Below, piece by piece: positions 24,044 to 32,141 of a DNA stretch of 64,000 nucleotides (the first letter of the stretch is position 1; each line of letters opens with the position of its first letter). Made by a program: the position numbers and the translations under genes. The notes below the pieces were generated by a model. It was not told where the DNA came from, made no database searches, and saw nothing but the letters and a program-made list of their open reading frames with translations. The stretch lies in assembly GCF_014656215.1 (NCBI RefSeq), contig NZ_BNBZ01000010.1:184979-248978 (forward strand), written 5' to 3'. The stretch comes from Streptomyces zaomyceticus. Lineage in GTDB: Bacteria > Actinomycetota > Actinomycetes > Streptomycetales > Streptomycetaceae.

Positions 24044-25979
24044 ATGACACCGCCCGAACCCCTGCCGCCCCTGCTCCCCGCTCAGTACCGCTCCCCCGGA
24101 GAACGACTGCTGCACGGAAAGGGCATCGCCGCGGCCGCGGGAGCGGGCCGCGCCGAGGACTGGGCGAGGCTCGACCAGGGCGTCGCGACGTACACCTGGC
24201 GGCGCGGCCGGGCCCGCGCTGGTCGAGGGGCCGCGTCCGGGTCGGCTTCCACTGGTTCGACGACCGGGAACTGGCGGACTGGACCACAGCCCCGCACTGG
24301 CACGAGACCGGACCGGACGGCGGACCCGGCGGGGTCGCCGCCTGGTCCCTGCCACCCACCGAATCCGAGATCGCGCTGGCCCTCTGCCACGCCGACCCCC
24401 GGCTCCGCGCGGCCGCGCTCCGGATCGCCGAGCTGCCCGCCGCCGCGCTGCCGCTCGTCCTGGTCCGGTGCGCCGACACGGACGGAACGGTCCGCGAGCC
24501 CGCCCGCGCGACCCTGAGCGGGGCACTCGCCGGGACCGGCGCCGCGGCGGACGAAGCCGTACGGGCCCTGGTGCCGCTCGCCCTGCTGCTGGACCTGCGT
24601 CGGCACGGGCGCTGGGCGCGCGAGGCGGTCCTCGCCCGGACCGACCGGGACGGCGAGACGGTGGCGGAGGCCGTGGCCGAGCTGCTGACGAGCCGCCGGT
24701 ACGACATCCGCAGGGCCGGGGTACGGGCCGCTGTCTCGGCGGGACTGCTGGACGCCGCCGGGGCCTGCGCCACGGCCGAGCGGGACACCGACGTGGGCGT
24801 CGCCGGAGAGGCGGTGCGCGCGGCGGTCCGGCTCAGCCGGCGGGCCCTGGACGCCGACGGCGCGGCCCGCGAACACCTCATCGCCCGGTTCCACGCCTTC
24901 ATGGGACCCCGCCGGGACCCCGCACTCGGACGCACGGCTCTCGCCACCGCCCTCGAGGTGGGCCTCCTCGGGCCCGAGGACCTGGTGCGGCTGGCCGTCT
25001 CCCACCCCGAGCGCATCGCCCGGCGCACGGCCCTCGCCGCGCTGCTGGACGCGCACGACCCGAGCCCCTTCCTCGACGAGCCGGCCACCGCGCGGGACGC
25101 CGCCGTACGGATCGCGGCCGTGGAACGGCTGCGGTCCGCCGGGCGGGACGACGACCTCGCCCGGCATCTGACGGACTCGCACGCCCCGGTGCGCGCCCTC
25201 GCGCGCCGGGAGCTGCGGGCGGCGGGAGTCGATCCGTATCCGGTGTACCGCGCCCTGTGCGCCGACCCGGCGACCGTCACCCCGGCGGCGGTCAGCGGGC
25301 TCGCCGGGCGACGGGACCCCGAGGACCTCCCGCTCTTCCACGAGCTGACCCGGCACGCCCGGGGGCCGGTACGCGCGCGGGCGCTCGGCGTGCTGCGCAT
25401 GCTGGGCGCCCTGCCCGGCGACGGGACGGTGGCCTTCGCCGACGACCCGGACCGGACCGTGCGGAAGACCGTCCTCAGGGCCGTACGCCATCACCCCGAG
25501 GCCTTGCGCGTCCTTCTTCTCACCGCGGCGCACGGGGACGTACGGGCGGCGGCGCTGGACCTGCTCCGGTCACGGCACGGACTCGACTGGCGGGAGACCG
25601 TGCCCTTCCTGGAGGACCCCGCGCCGAGCGTGACACGTGTGGCGAGGGCCGCGGTGGGGTGGAACAGGTCCGAGCTCCCGCTCTCCTTCCTGCTCGATCT
25701 GGCGGCGCCCGGCCGGCTCATGCCCAGCGCGCCGCCGGTCTCGCCCTGATGCACGACGACGGAGCGAGGCTCCTCGCCGCACTGCGGCCGGCCGACGACC
25801 CCGACGTCACCCTGCGCCGGACGGCACGCCGCGACGCCGTCCGGGTGCTGCACCGGCTGGACGAAGAGGTCAGCGGCCCTTACGGGGACGAGATCCGGCG
25901 GCTCGTCGCACGCCACGCCGCCGAACTCCCCGGCTGGCAGGACGGGATACGGCGGCGGAACCGGGCGGCGTCCCGCTGA
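24044..25979 (+). pseudogene. HEAT-repeat protein gene, apparently frameshifted twice
   Basis: Protein-like sequence passes through all three plus frames. Frame 2 gives the start (MTPPEPLPPLLPAQYRS to about VATYTWRRGR, 24044 to about 24210). Frame 1 then carries about 500 residues of HEAT-like helical repeats (VGFHWFDDRELADW to LLDLAAPG, to about 25715). Frame 3 continues with RAAGLALMHDDGARLLAALRP and ends at the TGA at 25977-25979. Frame 1 by itself stops at 25749, overlapping an ATG in frame 3 (TGATG), so separate coupled genes are the alternative. Two single-base indels, real or from sequencing, explain it more simply. HEAT proteins act as protein-binding scaffolds; no partner is evident. 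Confidence 0.6.
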
Positions 25980-26191
25980 TGGAGCACCAGGAGGACCGGA
26001 CCCCGCACGCCGCGTACGTCGACCGGAAGACGGACGAGGAGTTCAACACCTGCTGCGAGGGCAGGGACCACATCGCCGGCAGCCTCGACGGACCGCCCGC
26101 CCTTCCGCTGCCCCCGCCGCCGCAGCCCGCCGGACAACCGGCGCCCCCGACCGGCCCCGCCATCCACGCCCGGCAGGCCCCCACGCCCTAG
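25979..26191 (+). CDS. small hypothetical protein, coupled to HEAT gene
   Basis: This 70-residue frame starts with an ATG that overlaps the preceding TGA (TGATG). It reads MEHQEDRTPHAAYVDRKTDEEFNTCC, with an acidic N-terminal half, two adjacent cysteines (EFNTCCEGRDHIAG), and a Pro-rich second half. No family is recognised. Coupling and the non-random N-terminal half favour a real gene. Its TAG stop forms part of the -10-like TAGCCT of the next gene. Confidence 0.5.
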   Translation: MEHQEDRTPHAAYVDRKTDEEFNTCCEGRDHIAGSLDGPPALPLPPPPQPAGQPAPPTGPAIHARQAPTP

Positions 26192-26201
26192 CCTCACCGC
26201 C

Positions 26202-26906
26202 ATGCGCACCCTTCTGCTGCTCGGCGCCGCCGCCCTGCTCTCCCTGGGCGCCGCGCCCGTGCCCGCGCCGCCCGCGCCCCTGCCGCTGCCCGCGCGGATG
26301 GCCGACACGGGTGGCGGCTCCCAGCTGATCACCGCCGAGGCCGCGGACACCCGCGCCACCACCGGCACCCTGAGCTGGTGGGACCGGCGCGACGGCCGGT
26401 GGGTGAAGGCGGGCTCCGCGCCGGCCCGGTTCGGGGCGAAGGGGCTCGCCGAGGGCGAGCGGCGACGGCAGGGTACGAACACCACGCCCACCGGGCTCTA
26501 CCGGCTGCCGTACGCCTTCGGGATCGAGGCCGCGCCCCCGGGGACCTCGTACCGCTACGCGCGCGTGACCGACCGGTCCTGGTGGTGTCAGGACAACGAC
26601 TCGCGCGCGTACAACCGCTGGGTCGAGGGACTGCCCCGGGACTGCCGGGCCGCCGAGGCCGAGCACATGATCACGTACCGCCGCCAGTACGCGTACGGGC
26701 TCGTCGTCGGCTTCAACTACGACCGCCCCGTGCGCGGGCGCGGGGCGGGGATCTTCCTGCACGTCAACGGGCGCGGGGCGACCGCGGGTTGTGTCTCCGT
26801 CCCGGCCGACGCGATGCGCGCGGTGCTCGCCTGGGCCGATCCCGCGCACCGACCGCACATCGCCGTCGGAACGCGGGGCGGTCCGACGGCGATCACGCGC
26901 TACTGA
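26202..26906 (+). CDS. secreted L,D-transpeptidase-family (YkuD-like) protein
   Basis: This 234-residue protein has a signal peptide (MRTLLLLGAAALLSLGAAPVPA) and a C-terminal catalytic motif FLHVNGRGATAGCVSVP, the H-x-N-G..G-C-x-S arrangement of the L,D-transpeptidase fold with the active cysteine. The middle contains TTPTGLYRLPYAFG and a GFNYD strand. Family members crosslink peptidoglycan stems or attach proteins. TAGCCT lies 7 nt before the ATG, so the mRNA is probably leaderless. It converges on argR with a 10-bp gap. Confidence 0.82.
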   Translation: MRTLLLLGAAALLSLGAAPVPAPPAPLPLPARMADTGGGSQLITAEAADTRATTGTLSWWDRRDGRWVKAGSAPARFGAKGLAEGERRRQGTNTTPTGLYRLPYAFGIEAAPPGTSYRYARVTDRSWWCQDNDSRAYNRWVEGLPRDCRAAEAEHMITYRRQYAYGLVVGFNYDRPVRGRGAGIFLHVNGRGATAGCVSVPADAMRAVLAWADPAHRPHIAVGTRGGPTAITRY

Positions 26907-26916
26907 GCTCCGGGGC

Positions 26917-27447
26917 TCACTTCTGCGCCAGCTTCAGCAAATGGTCCGCGAGCGCCTGGCCGCCCGACGGATCACGGCTGATGAGCAGCAGGGTGTCGTC
27001 ACCCGCGATCGTGCCGAGGATCGCGCGGAGTTCGGCCTGGTCGATGGCCGACGCGAGGAACTGGGCGGCGCCCGGCGGGGTCCGCAGGACCACCAGGTTG
27101 GCGGACGCCTCGGCGGAGATCAGCAGCTCCCCGGAGAGGCGCCGCATGCGCTCCTCCTTGGCCGACTCGCCCAGCGGGGCCTGCGGGGTGCGGAAACCGC
27201 CCTCGCTGGGCACCGCGTAGATCAGCTCGCCGCCGGTGTTGCGGATCTTCACCGCACCCAGCTCGTCGAGGTCGCGGGAGAGCGTCGCCTGGGTGACGCT
27301 CAGCCCGTCGTCCGCGAGGAGCTTGGCGAGCTGGCTCTGCGAGCGCACCGGCTGCCGGTTGAGGATGTCGACGATCCTGCGGTGGCGTGCGGTACGGGTC
27401 TGCGGAACGGACGGCCCGCCGTGCTCATTTTCCTGCGCGTCGGTCAT
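26917..27447 (-). CDS. argR: arginine repressor ArgR
   Basis: This 176-residue protein has the N-terminal winged helix (RTARHRRIVDILNRQPVRSQSQLAKLLADDGLSVTQATLSRDLDELGAVKI) and the C-terminal arginine-binding oligomerisation domain (RTPPGAAQFLASAIDQAELRAILGTIAGDDTLLLI). The arginine-bound hexamer binds ARG boxes; such boxes are found here before argC, argG and argH. It is the last gene of the argCJBDR operon, starting 7 nt after the argD stop, with its ribosome site GGAGAATGAG overlapping argD's end. Regulator and regulated genes therefore share one transcript. Confidence 0.95.
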   Translation of the reverse strand: MTDAQENEHGGPSVPQTRTARHRRIVDILNRQPVRSQSQLAKLLADDGLSVTQATLSRDLDELGAVKIRNTGGELIYAVPSEGGFRTPQAPLGESAKEERMRRLSGELLISAEASANLVVLRTPPGAAQFLASAIDQAELRAILGTIAGDDTLLLISRDPSGGQALADHLLKLAQK

Positions 27448-27454
27448 CGTCGTC

Positions 27455-28669
27455 TCATTCTCCGGTTCGTCCTTGCCCGTTCGCCACGTCGAGGACTCCG
27501 GGCAGCGCCTGGAGGAAGGCGTCCGCCTCGGCGTCGGTGAGGACCAGCGGAGGCATGATCCGTACGACATCGGGGGCGGGCGCGTTCACCAGAAGGCCGG
27601 CGTCCTGAGCCGCCTGCTGCACCTGGGGTGCGAGGGACTCCGTGAGCACGATACCCAGCAGGAGGCCCGCACCACGGACGTGGGAGACCAGCGGGTGCCC
27701 CAGACCCTCGATTCCCTGCCGCAGCCGCTCGCCGACCGCCTTCACGTGGTCGAGGGCGGCATCGGCGCCGAGGGTGTCCAGGACGGCGAGGCCCGCGGCG
27801 CAGGCGACCGGGTTGCCGCCGAAGGTCGTGCCGTGGTGACCCGGCCCGAAGAGCTCCGCGGCCGGCCCGAAGGCGACGGTCGCGCCGATCGGGAGACCAC
27901 CGCCGAGGCCCTTGGCGAGGGTGACGACATCGGGCTCGACGCCCTCGTGGGCCTGATGCTCGAACCAGTGGCCGCAACGGCCGATGCCGGTCTGCACCTC
28001 GTCGAGGACGAGGAGGGTGCCGGTGGCGCGGGTGATCTCCCGGGCGGCCTCGAGGTAGCCCGGCGGCGGGACGACGACGCCGTTCTCGCCCTGGATCGGC
28101 TCGATGATCACCAGCGCGGTGTCCTCGGTGACGGCGGCGCGCAGCGCGTCGGCGTCGCCGTACGGGACGTGGGTGACATCGCCGGGCAGCGGCAGGAACG
28201 GCTCCTGCTTGCCCGGCTGGCCGGTGAGCGCGAGGGAGCCCATGGTCCGGCCGTGGAAACCGCCCCGGGTGGCGACCATGTGGGAGCGGCCGGTGAGCCG
28301 GCCGATCTTGAAGGCGCCTTCGACGGCCTCGGCACCGGAGTTGCAGAAGAAGACCTTGCCGGGCCTGCCGAACAGCCCGAGGAGCCGCTCGGCGAGTGCG
28401 ACCGGGGGCTCGGCGACGAACAGGTTGGAGACATGGCCGAGGGTCTGGATCTGCCGGGTGACGGCCTCGACGATCGCCGGATGGCCGTGGCCGAGGGCGT
28501 TCACGGCGATGCCGCCGACGAAGTCCAGGTACTCGTTGCCGTCGGCGTCCCAGACCTTGGCGCCCTCACCGCGGACGAGGGGCAGCCGGGGGGTGCCGTA
28601 GTTGTTCATCAGCGAGCCCTGCCACCGCCGGGTCAGCTGCTCGTTGCCGGGCTCCGTGCTGTCGCTCAT
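27455..28669 (-). CDS. argD: acetylornithine aminotransferase
   Basis: This 404-residue class-III PLP aminotransferase has FVGGIAVNALGHGHPAIVEAV, SGAEAVEGAFKIGR, the metal-side motif LLVLDEVQTGIGRCG and the lysine segment DVVTLAKGLGGGLPIGA. It converts N-acetylglutamate semialdehyde to N-acetylornithine, using glutamate as donor. Its ATG overlaps the argB TGA by one base (TGATG), so it is coupled to argB. Confidence 0.95.
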   Translation of the reverse strand: MSDSTEPGNEQLTRRWQGSLMNNYGTPRLPLVRGEGAKVWDADGNEYLDFVGGIAVNALGHGHPAIVEAVTRQIQTLGHVSNLFVAEPPVALAERLLGLFGRPGKVFFCNSGAEAVEGAFKIGRLTGRSHMVATRGGFHGRTMGSLALTGQPGKQEPFLPLPGDVTHVPYGDADALRAAVTEDTALVIIEPIQGENGVVVPPPGYLEAAREITRATGTLLVLDEVQTGIGRCGHWFEHQAHEGVEPDVVTLAKGLGGGLPIGATVAFGPAAELFGPGHHGTTFGGNPVACAAGLAVLDTLGADAALDHVKAVGERLRQGIEGLGHPLVSHVRGAGLLLGIVLTESLAPQVQQAAQDAGLLVNAPAPDVVRIMPPLVLTDAEADAFLQALPGVLDVANGQGRTGE

Positions 28670-29604
28670 CAGTCCCCCTGTCCGTCCGGCACGACCATCG
28701 TGCCGATGCCCTCGTCGGTGAAGATCTCCAGCAGGATCGAGTGCTGGACCCGGCCGTCGATCACACGGGCCGTGGTGACCCCGTTCCGTACGGCGTGCAG
28801 GCAGCCCTCCATCTTGGGGACCATGCCGCTGGAGAGCTCGGGCAGCAGCTTCTCCAGCTGGCTCGCGGTGAGCCTGCTGATGACCTCGTCGCTGTTCGGC
28901 CAGTCCTCGTAGAGGCCCTCGACGTCGGTCAGGACCATCAGCGTCTCGGCGCCCAGCGCCGCAGCGAGTGCCGCAGCCGCCGTATCAGCATTGACGTTGT
29001 AGACATGACCGTCGTCCTGGGAACGGGCGATGGAGGAGATGACCGGGATCCGGCCGTCCTCCAGGAGCGCCTGGATGGCGCCGGTGTCGATGGCGGTGAT
29101 CTCACCGACCCGGCCGATGTCGATCTGCTCGCCGGCGATGACCGGCCGGTGCCTGGTGGCGGTGATCGTGTGGGCGTCCTCGCCGGTGAGACCGACGGCG
29201 AGCGGGCCGTGCTGGTTGAGCAGCCCGACGAGCTCGCGCTGGACCTGGCCGGCGAGGACCATCCGTACGACGTCCATGGCGTCCTCGGTGGTGACCCGCA
29301 GGCCCGCCTTGAACTCGCTCACGATGCCGTGCCGGTCGAGGGCGGCGCTGATCTGGGGGCCTCCGCCGTGCACGACGACCGGCTTGAGGCCGGCCTGGCG
29401 CAGGAAGACGACGTCCTGGGCGAAGGCGGCCTTGAGGTCCTCGTCGATCATGGCGTTGCCGCCGAACTTGATGACGACCGTCTTGCCGTTGTGCCGCGTG
29501 AGCCAGGGCAGGGCCTCGATGAGGATCTCGGCCTTGGGGAGGGCGGTGTGCTTCCGGGTCGTGCTCTCGGCCGGCGCGGCCGCGGGGTTCTCGGGCTCGC
29601 TCAT
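28669..29604 (-). CDS. argB: acetylglutamate kinase
   Basis: This 311-residue amino-acid kinase has TVVIKFGGNAMID, VVVHGGGPQIS, and VYNVNADTAAAALAAALGAETLMVLTDVEGL, the phosphate and nucleotide sites of the family. It phosphorylates N-acetylglutamate and is usually the feedback-inhibited step. Its ATG overlaps the argJ stop as ATGA. The N-terminal Ala/Pro-rich extension of about 20 residues is usual in actinobacteria. Confidence 0.95.
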   Translation of the reverse strand: MSEPENPAAAPAESTTRKHTALPKAEILIEALPWLTRHNGKTVVIKFGGNAMIDEDLKAAFAQDVVFLRQAGLKPVVVHGGGPQISAALDRHGIVSEFKAGLRVTTEDAMDVVRMVLAGQVQRELVGLLNQHGPLAVGLTGEDAHTITATRHRPVIAGEQIDIGRVGEITAIDTGAIQALLEDGRIPVISSIARSQDDGHVYNVNADTAAAALAAALGAETLMVLTDVEGLYEDWPNSDEVISRLTASQLEKLLPELSSGMVPKMEGCLHAVRNGVTTARVIDGRVQHSILLEIFTDEGIGTMVVPDGQGD

Positions 29605-30779
29605 GACGAGTACGCGCTGTTCTCGTGGACGTAGTCGGCGGTGAGGTCGTTCGCCCAGATGACGGCGGACTCGGTGCCGGCGGCGAGGTCGGCCGTGATG
29701 CCGACCTCCCGGAAGCGCATGTCGACGAGGTCGCGGTCCTCGCCCACGGAGCCGTTCTTGCAGACCCAGACGCCGTTGATGGCGACGTTCAGCTCGTCGG
29801 GCTCGAAGGCCGCCGACGTCGTGCCGATGGCGGAGAGCACCCGGCCCCAGTTGGGGTCCTCGCCGTGGATGGCGCACTTGAGGAGGTTGTTGCGGGCGAT
29901 GGACCGGCCCACCTCGACGGCGTCGTCCTCGGTGGCCGCGTTGATCACCTCGATGCGGATGTCCTTGCTGGCTCCCTCGGCGTCGCCGATGAGCTGGCGG
30001 GCGAGGTCGTCGCAGACCTCCCGTACGGCCTCGGTGAACGCGTCCTGCGCGGGGGTGATCCCGGAGGAGCCGGAGGCGAGCAGCAGCACGGTGTCGTTGG
30101 TGGACATGCATCCGTCGGAGTCGACCCGGTCGAAGGTGACCCGGGTGGCACCCCGCAGGGCGCTGTCCAGGCCCGCGCTGTCGACGTCGGCGTCGGTGGT
30201 GAGGACGACGAGCATCGTGGCGAGGCCGGGGGCGAGCATGCCGGCGCCCTTGGCCATGCCGCCGACCGTCCAGCCGCCGTCGGGGCCGTCCTTCGTCACC
30301 ACGGAGGTCTTGTGGACCGTGTCGGTGGTCTTGATGGCGATGGCGGCCTTCTCGCCGCCGTGCTCGGAGAGCTCGGCCGCGGCCTTCTCGACGCCGGGAA
30401 GGAGCTTGTCCATGGGGAGCAGGAGACCGATGAGGCCGGTGGAGGCGACGGCGACCTCGCCCGCGCCGACCTCCGCGCCCTGGGCGCTCAGGACCTCGGC
30501 CACCTTCTCGGCGGTGGCGTGGGTGTCCTGGAAGCCCTGGGGGCCGGTGCAGGCGTTGGCGCCGCCGGAGTTGAGGACGACGGCGGTCAGTTCGCCGTCG
30601 GCGAGGACCTGCTGGGACCAGACGACGGGGGCGGCCTTGACGCGGTTGGAGGTGAAGACTCCCGCGGCGGCGCGGCGGGGCCCGGTGTTGACCACGAGGG
30701 CCAGGTCCGGGTTGCCGTTCTGCTTGATCCCGGCGGCGATGCCCGCCGCCGTGAATCCCTTCGCTGCGGTGACACTCAC
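29601..30779 (-). CDS. argJ: bifunctional ornithine acetyltransferase / N-acetylglutamate synthase
   Basis: This 392-residue protein has the ArgJ autocleavage region KGAGMLAPGLATMLVVLTTDA (cleavage expected before the T of ATML, near residue 185), with SDGCMSTNDTV and HGEDPNWGRVLSAIG further on. It recycles the acetyl group from N-acetylornithine to glutamate. GTG start at 30779 with ACGGAGA upstream. It is separated from argC by 115 bp containing a small GC-rich repeat, unlike the overlaps within argJ-B-D. Confidence 0.95.
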   Translation of the reverse strand: MSVTAAKGFTAAGIAAGIKQNGNPDLALVVNTGPRRAAAGVFTSNRVKAAPVVWSQQVLADGELTAVVLNSGGANACTGPQGFQDTHATAEKVAEVLSAQGAEVGAGEVAVASTGLIGLLLPMDKLLPGVEKAAAELSEHGGEKAAIAIKTTDTVHKTSVVTKDGPDGGWTVGGMAKGAGMLAPGLATMLVVLTTDADVDSAGLDSALRGATRVTFDRVDSDGCMSTNDTVLLLASGSSGITPAQDAFTEAVREVCDDLARQLIGDAEGASKDIRIEVINAATEDDAVEVGRSIARNNLLKCAIHGEDPNWGRVLSAIGTTSAAFEPDELNVAINGVWVCKNGSVGEDRDLVDMRFREVGITADLAAGTESAVIWANDLTADYVHENSAYSS

Positions 30780-30807
30780 TGTGTTTCTCCGTTCGCTTCT
30801 CCGCCCG

Positions 30808-30843
30808 CGCTGGGGGTACCGCCCGCCGAAGGCAGGGGGAGCA
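30808..30843. repeat. GC-rich intergenic repeat-like element between argC and argJ
   Basis: The sequence contains GCTGGGGGTACCGCCCGCCG followed by AAGGCAGGGGGAGCAC. Stretches of this form, with GGGGGTACC and AAGGC-GGGGGAGCAC halves, recur between Streptomyces genes, to my knowledge. Only one copy is seen here. It may act as an mRNA structure between argC and argJ. Confidence 0.4.
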
Positions 30844-30894
30844 CAGGTGCGGGCTTCGTCGTCGTCTGCGGACCGGTGGCTGCGCGCGCGTCGC

Positions 30895-31923
30895 TCACGG
30901 CGCCACTCCGATCGTGGAAAGTCCGGTGCTCTCGGGGAGGCCGAGGGCGATGTTCATGCTCTGCACCGCGCCGCCGGCGGTGCCCTTGGTGAGATTGTCG
31001 ATGGCGCTGATCGCGATGACGCGGTTCGCCGCCGCGTCGTACGCGACCTGTACCTGAACGGCGTTGGAGCCGTAGACGGACGCCGTCGCCGGCCACTGCC
31101 CCTCGGGCAGCAGATGGACGAAGGGCTCGTCCGCGAAGGCCTTCTCGTACGCGGCCCGCACGGCCTCGGCGGTGACGCCCGGCTTCGCGGTCGCGGTGCA
31201 GGTGGCGAGGATGCCGCGGGGCATCGGCGCCAGGGTCGGCGTGAAGGAGACGGTGACCCGCTCCCCCGCCGGTCCGCTGAGGTTCTGGATCATCTCGGGG
31301 GTGTGCCGGTGGCCGCCGCCGACGCCGTACGGGGACATGCTGCCCATGACCTCGCTGCCGAGGAGGTGCGGCTTGGCCGCCTTCCCGGCGCCGGAGGTGC
31401 CGGAGGCGGCGACGATCACGGCCTCGGGCTCGGCAAGTCCGGCGGCGTACGCGGGGAAGAGCGCGAGCGAGACGGCGGTCGGGTAGCAACCGGGCACCGC
31501 GACACGCTTGGACCCCTCCAGCGCGGCGCGGGCGCCCGGCAGTTCGGGGAGCCCGTAAGGCCAGGTCCCGGCGTGCGGGGAGCCGTAGTACGTCTCCCAG
31601 TCCGCGGGCTCCACGAGCCGGAAGTCCGCGCCCATGTCGACGACGAGGACGTCCGGGCCGAGCTGCTCGGCGACGGCGGCCGACTGCCCGTGCGGCAGCG
31701 CGAGGAACACGACGTCGTGCCCCGAGAGCTCGTCGGCGGTGGTGGGAACGAGGACGCGGTCGGCGAGCGGCAGCAGGTGGGGCTGAAGGGCCCCGAGCCG
31801 CTGGCCGGCGTTGGAGTGGCCGGTCAGGGCGCCGATCTCCACGTGGGGGTGGGCGAGGAGAAGACGCAGGAGTTCTCCACCCGCGTATCCGCTCGCACCC
31901 GCCACTGCTACTCGTACCGTCAT
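30895..31923 (-). CDS. argC: N-acetyl-gamma-glutamyl-phosphate reductase
   Basis: This 342-residue protein has the NADP-binding start VRVAVAGASGYAGGELLRLL and the active-site segment VAVPGCYPTAVSLAL with the catalytic cysteine, then the ending AIDNLTKGTAGGAVQSMN. It reduces N-acetylglutamyl phosphate to the semialdehyde. It is the first gene of the argC-J-B-D-R operon. The ATG at 31923 has AGGAGGG 7 nt upstream. Two tandem ARG-box-like sites lie just upstream. Confidence 0.96.
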   Translation of the reverse strand: MTVRVAVAGASGYAGGELLRLLLAHPHVEIGALTGHSNAGQRLGALQPHLLPLADRVLVPTTADELSGHDVVFLALPHGQSAAVAEQLGPDVLVVDMGADFRLVEPADWETYYGSPHAGTWPYGLPELPGARAALEGSKRVAVPGCYPTAVSLALFPAYAAGLAEPEAVIVAASGTSGAGKAAKPHLLGSEVMGSMSPYGVGGGHRHTPEMIQNLSGPAGERVTVSFTPTLAPMPRGILATCTATAKPGVTAEAVRAAYEKAFADEPFVHLLPEGQWPATASVYGSNAVQVQVAYDAAANRVIAISAIDNLTKGTAGGAVQSMNIALGLPESTGLSTIGVAP

Positions 31924-31940
31924 CGAAACCCTCCTCATGG

Positions 31941-31978
31941 ATGGCATGACTATACGTGCCGTCGCACTTTTATGCAAC
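31941..31978. promoter_or_regulatory. two tandem ARG-box-like sites upstream of argC
   Basis: Two 18-bp partial matches to the ArgR consensus lie at 31941-31958 (ATGGCAT-GACT-ATACGTG) and 31961-31978 (GTCGCAC-TTTT-ATGCAAC), 3 bp apart. This is the usual double arrangement for an ArgR hexamer. They sit 18-55 bp upstream of the argC start. Confidence 0.7.
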
Positions 31979-32016
31979 GACATCGCGATCTACGCACCGG
32001 GGACACCGGCCCGCGT

Positions 32017-32068
32017 CCGCGGAACGACGGCCCGCCCCAGGAGCGTCGGGCGGGCCGTCGTTCCGCGG
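32017..32068. other. 20-bp perfect hairpin between divergent argC and repeat-protein gene
   Basis: The arms 32017-32036 and 32049-32068 pair perfectly over 20 bp with a 12-nt loop. It is the strongest hairpin in the window, yet it sits between divergent promoters rather than after a gene. It may insulate the arg promoter from the plus-strand gene or lie in that gene's 5' leader. Confidence 0.6.
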
Positions 32069-32141
32069 CGGGCCGTACCGGACCACGCCGTGCGGACGTA
32101 CGCTCCTGCGGGACGTACGGGAGCGATGAACAGGGGATTCC

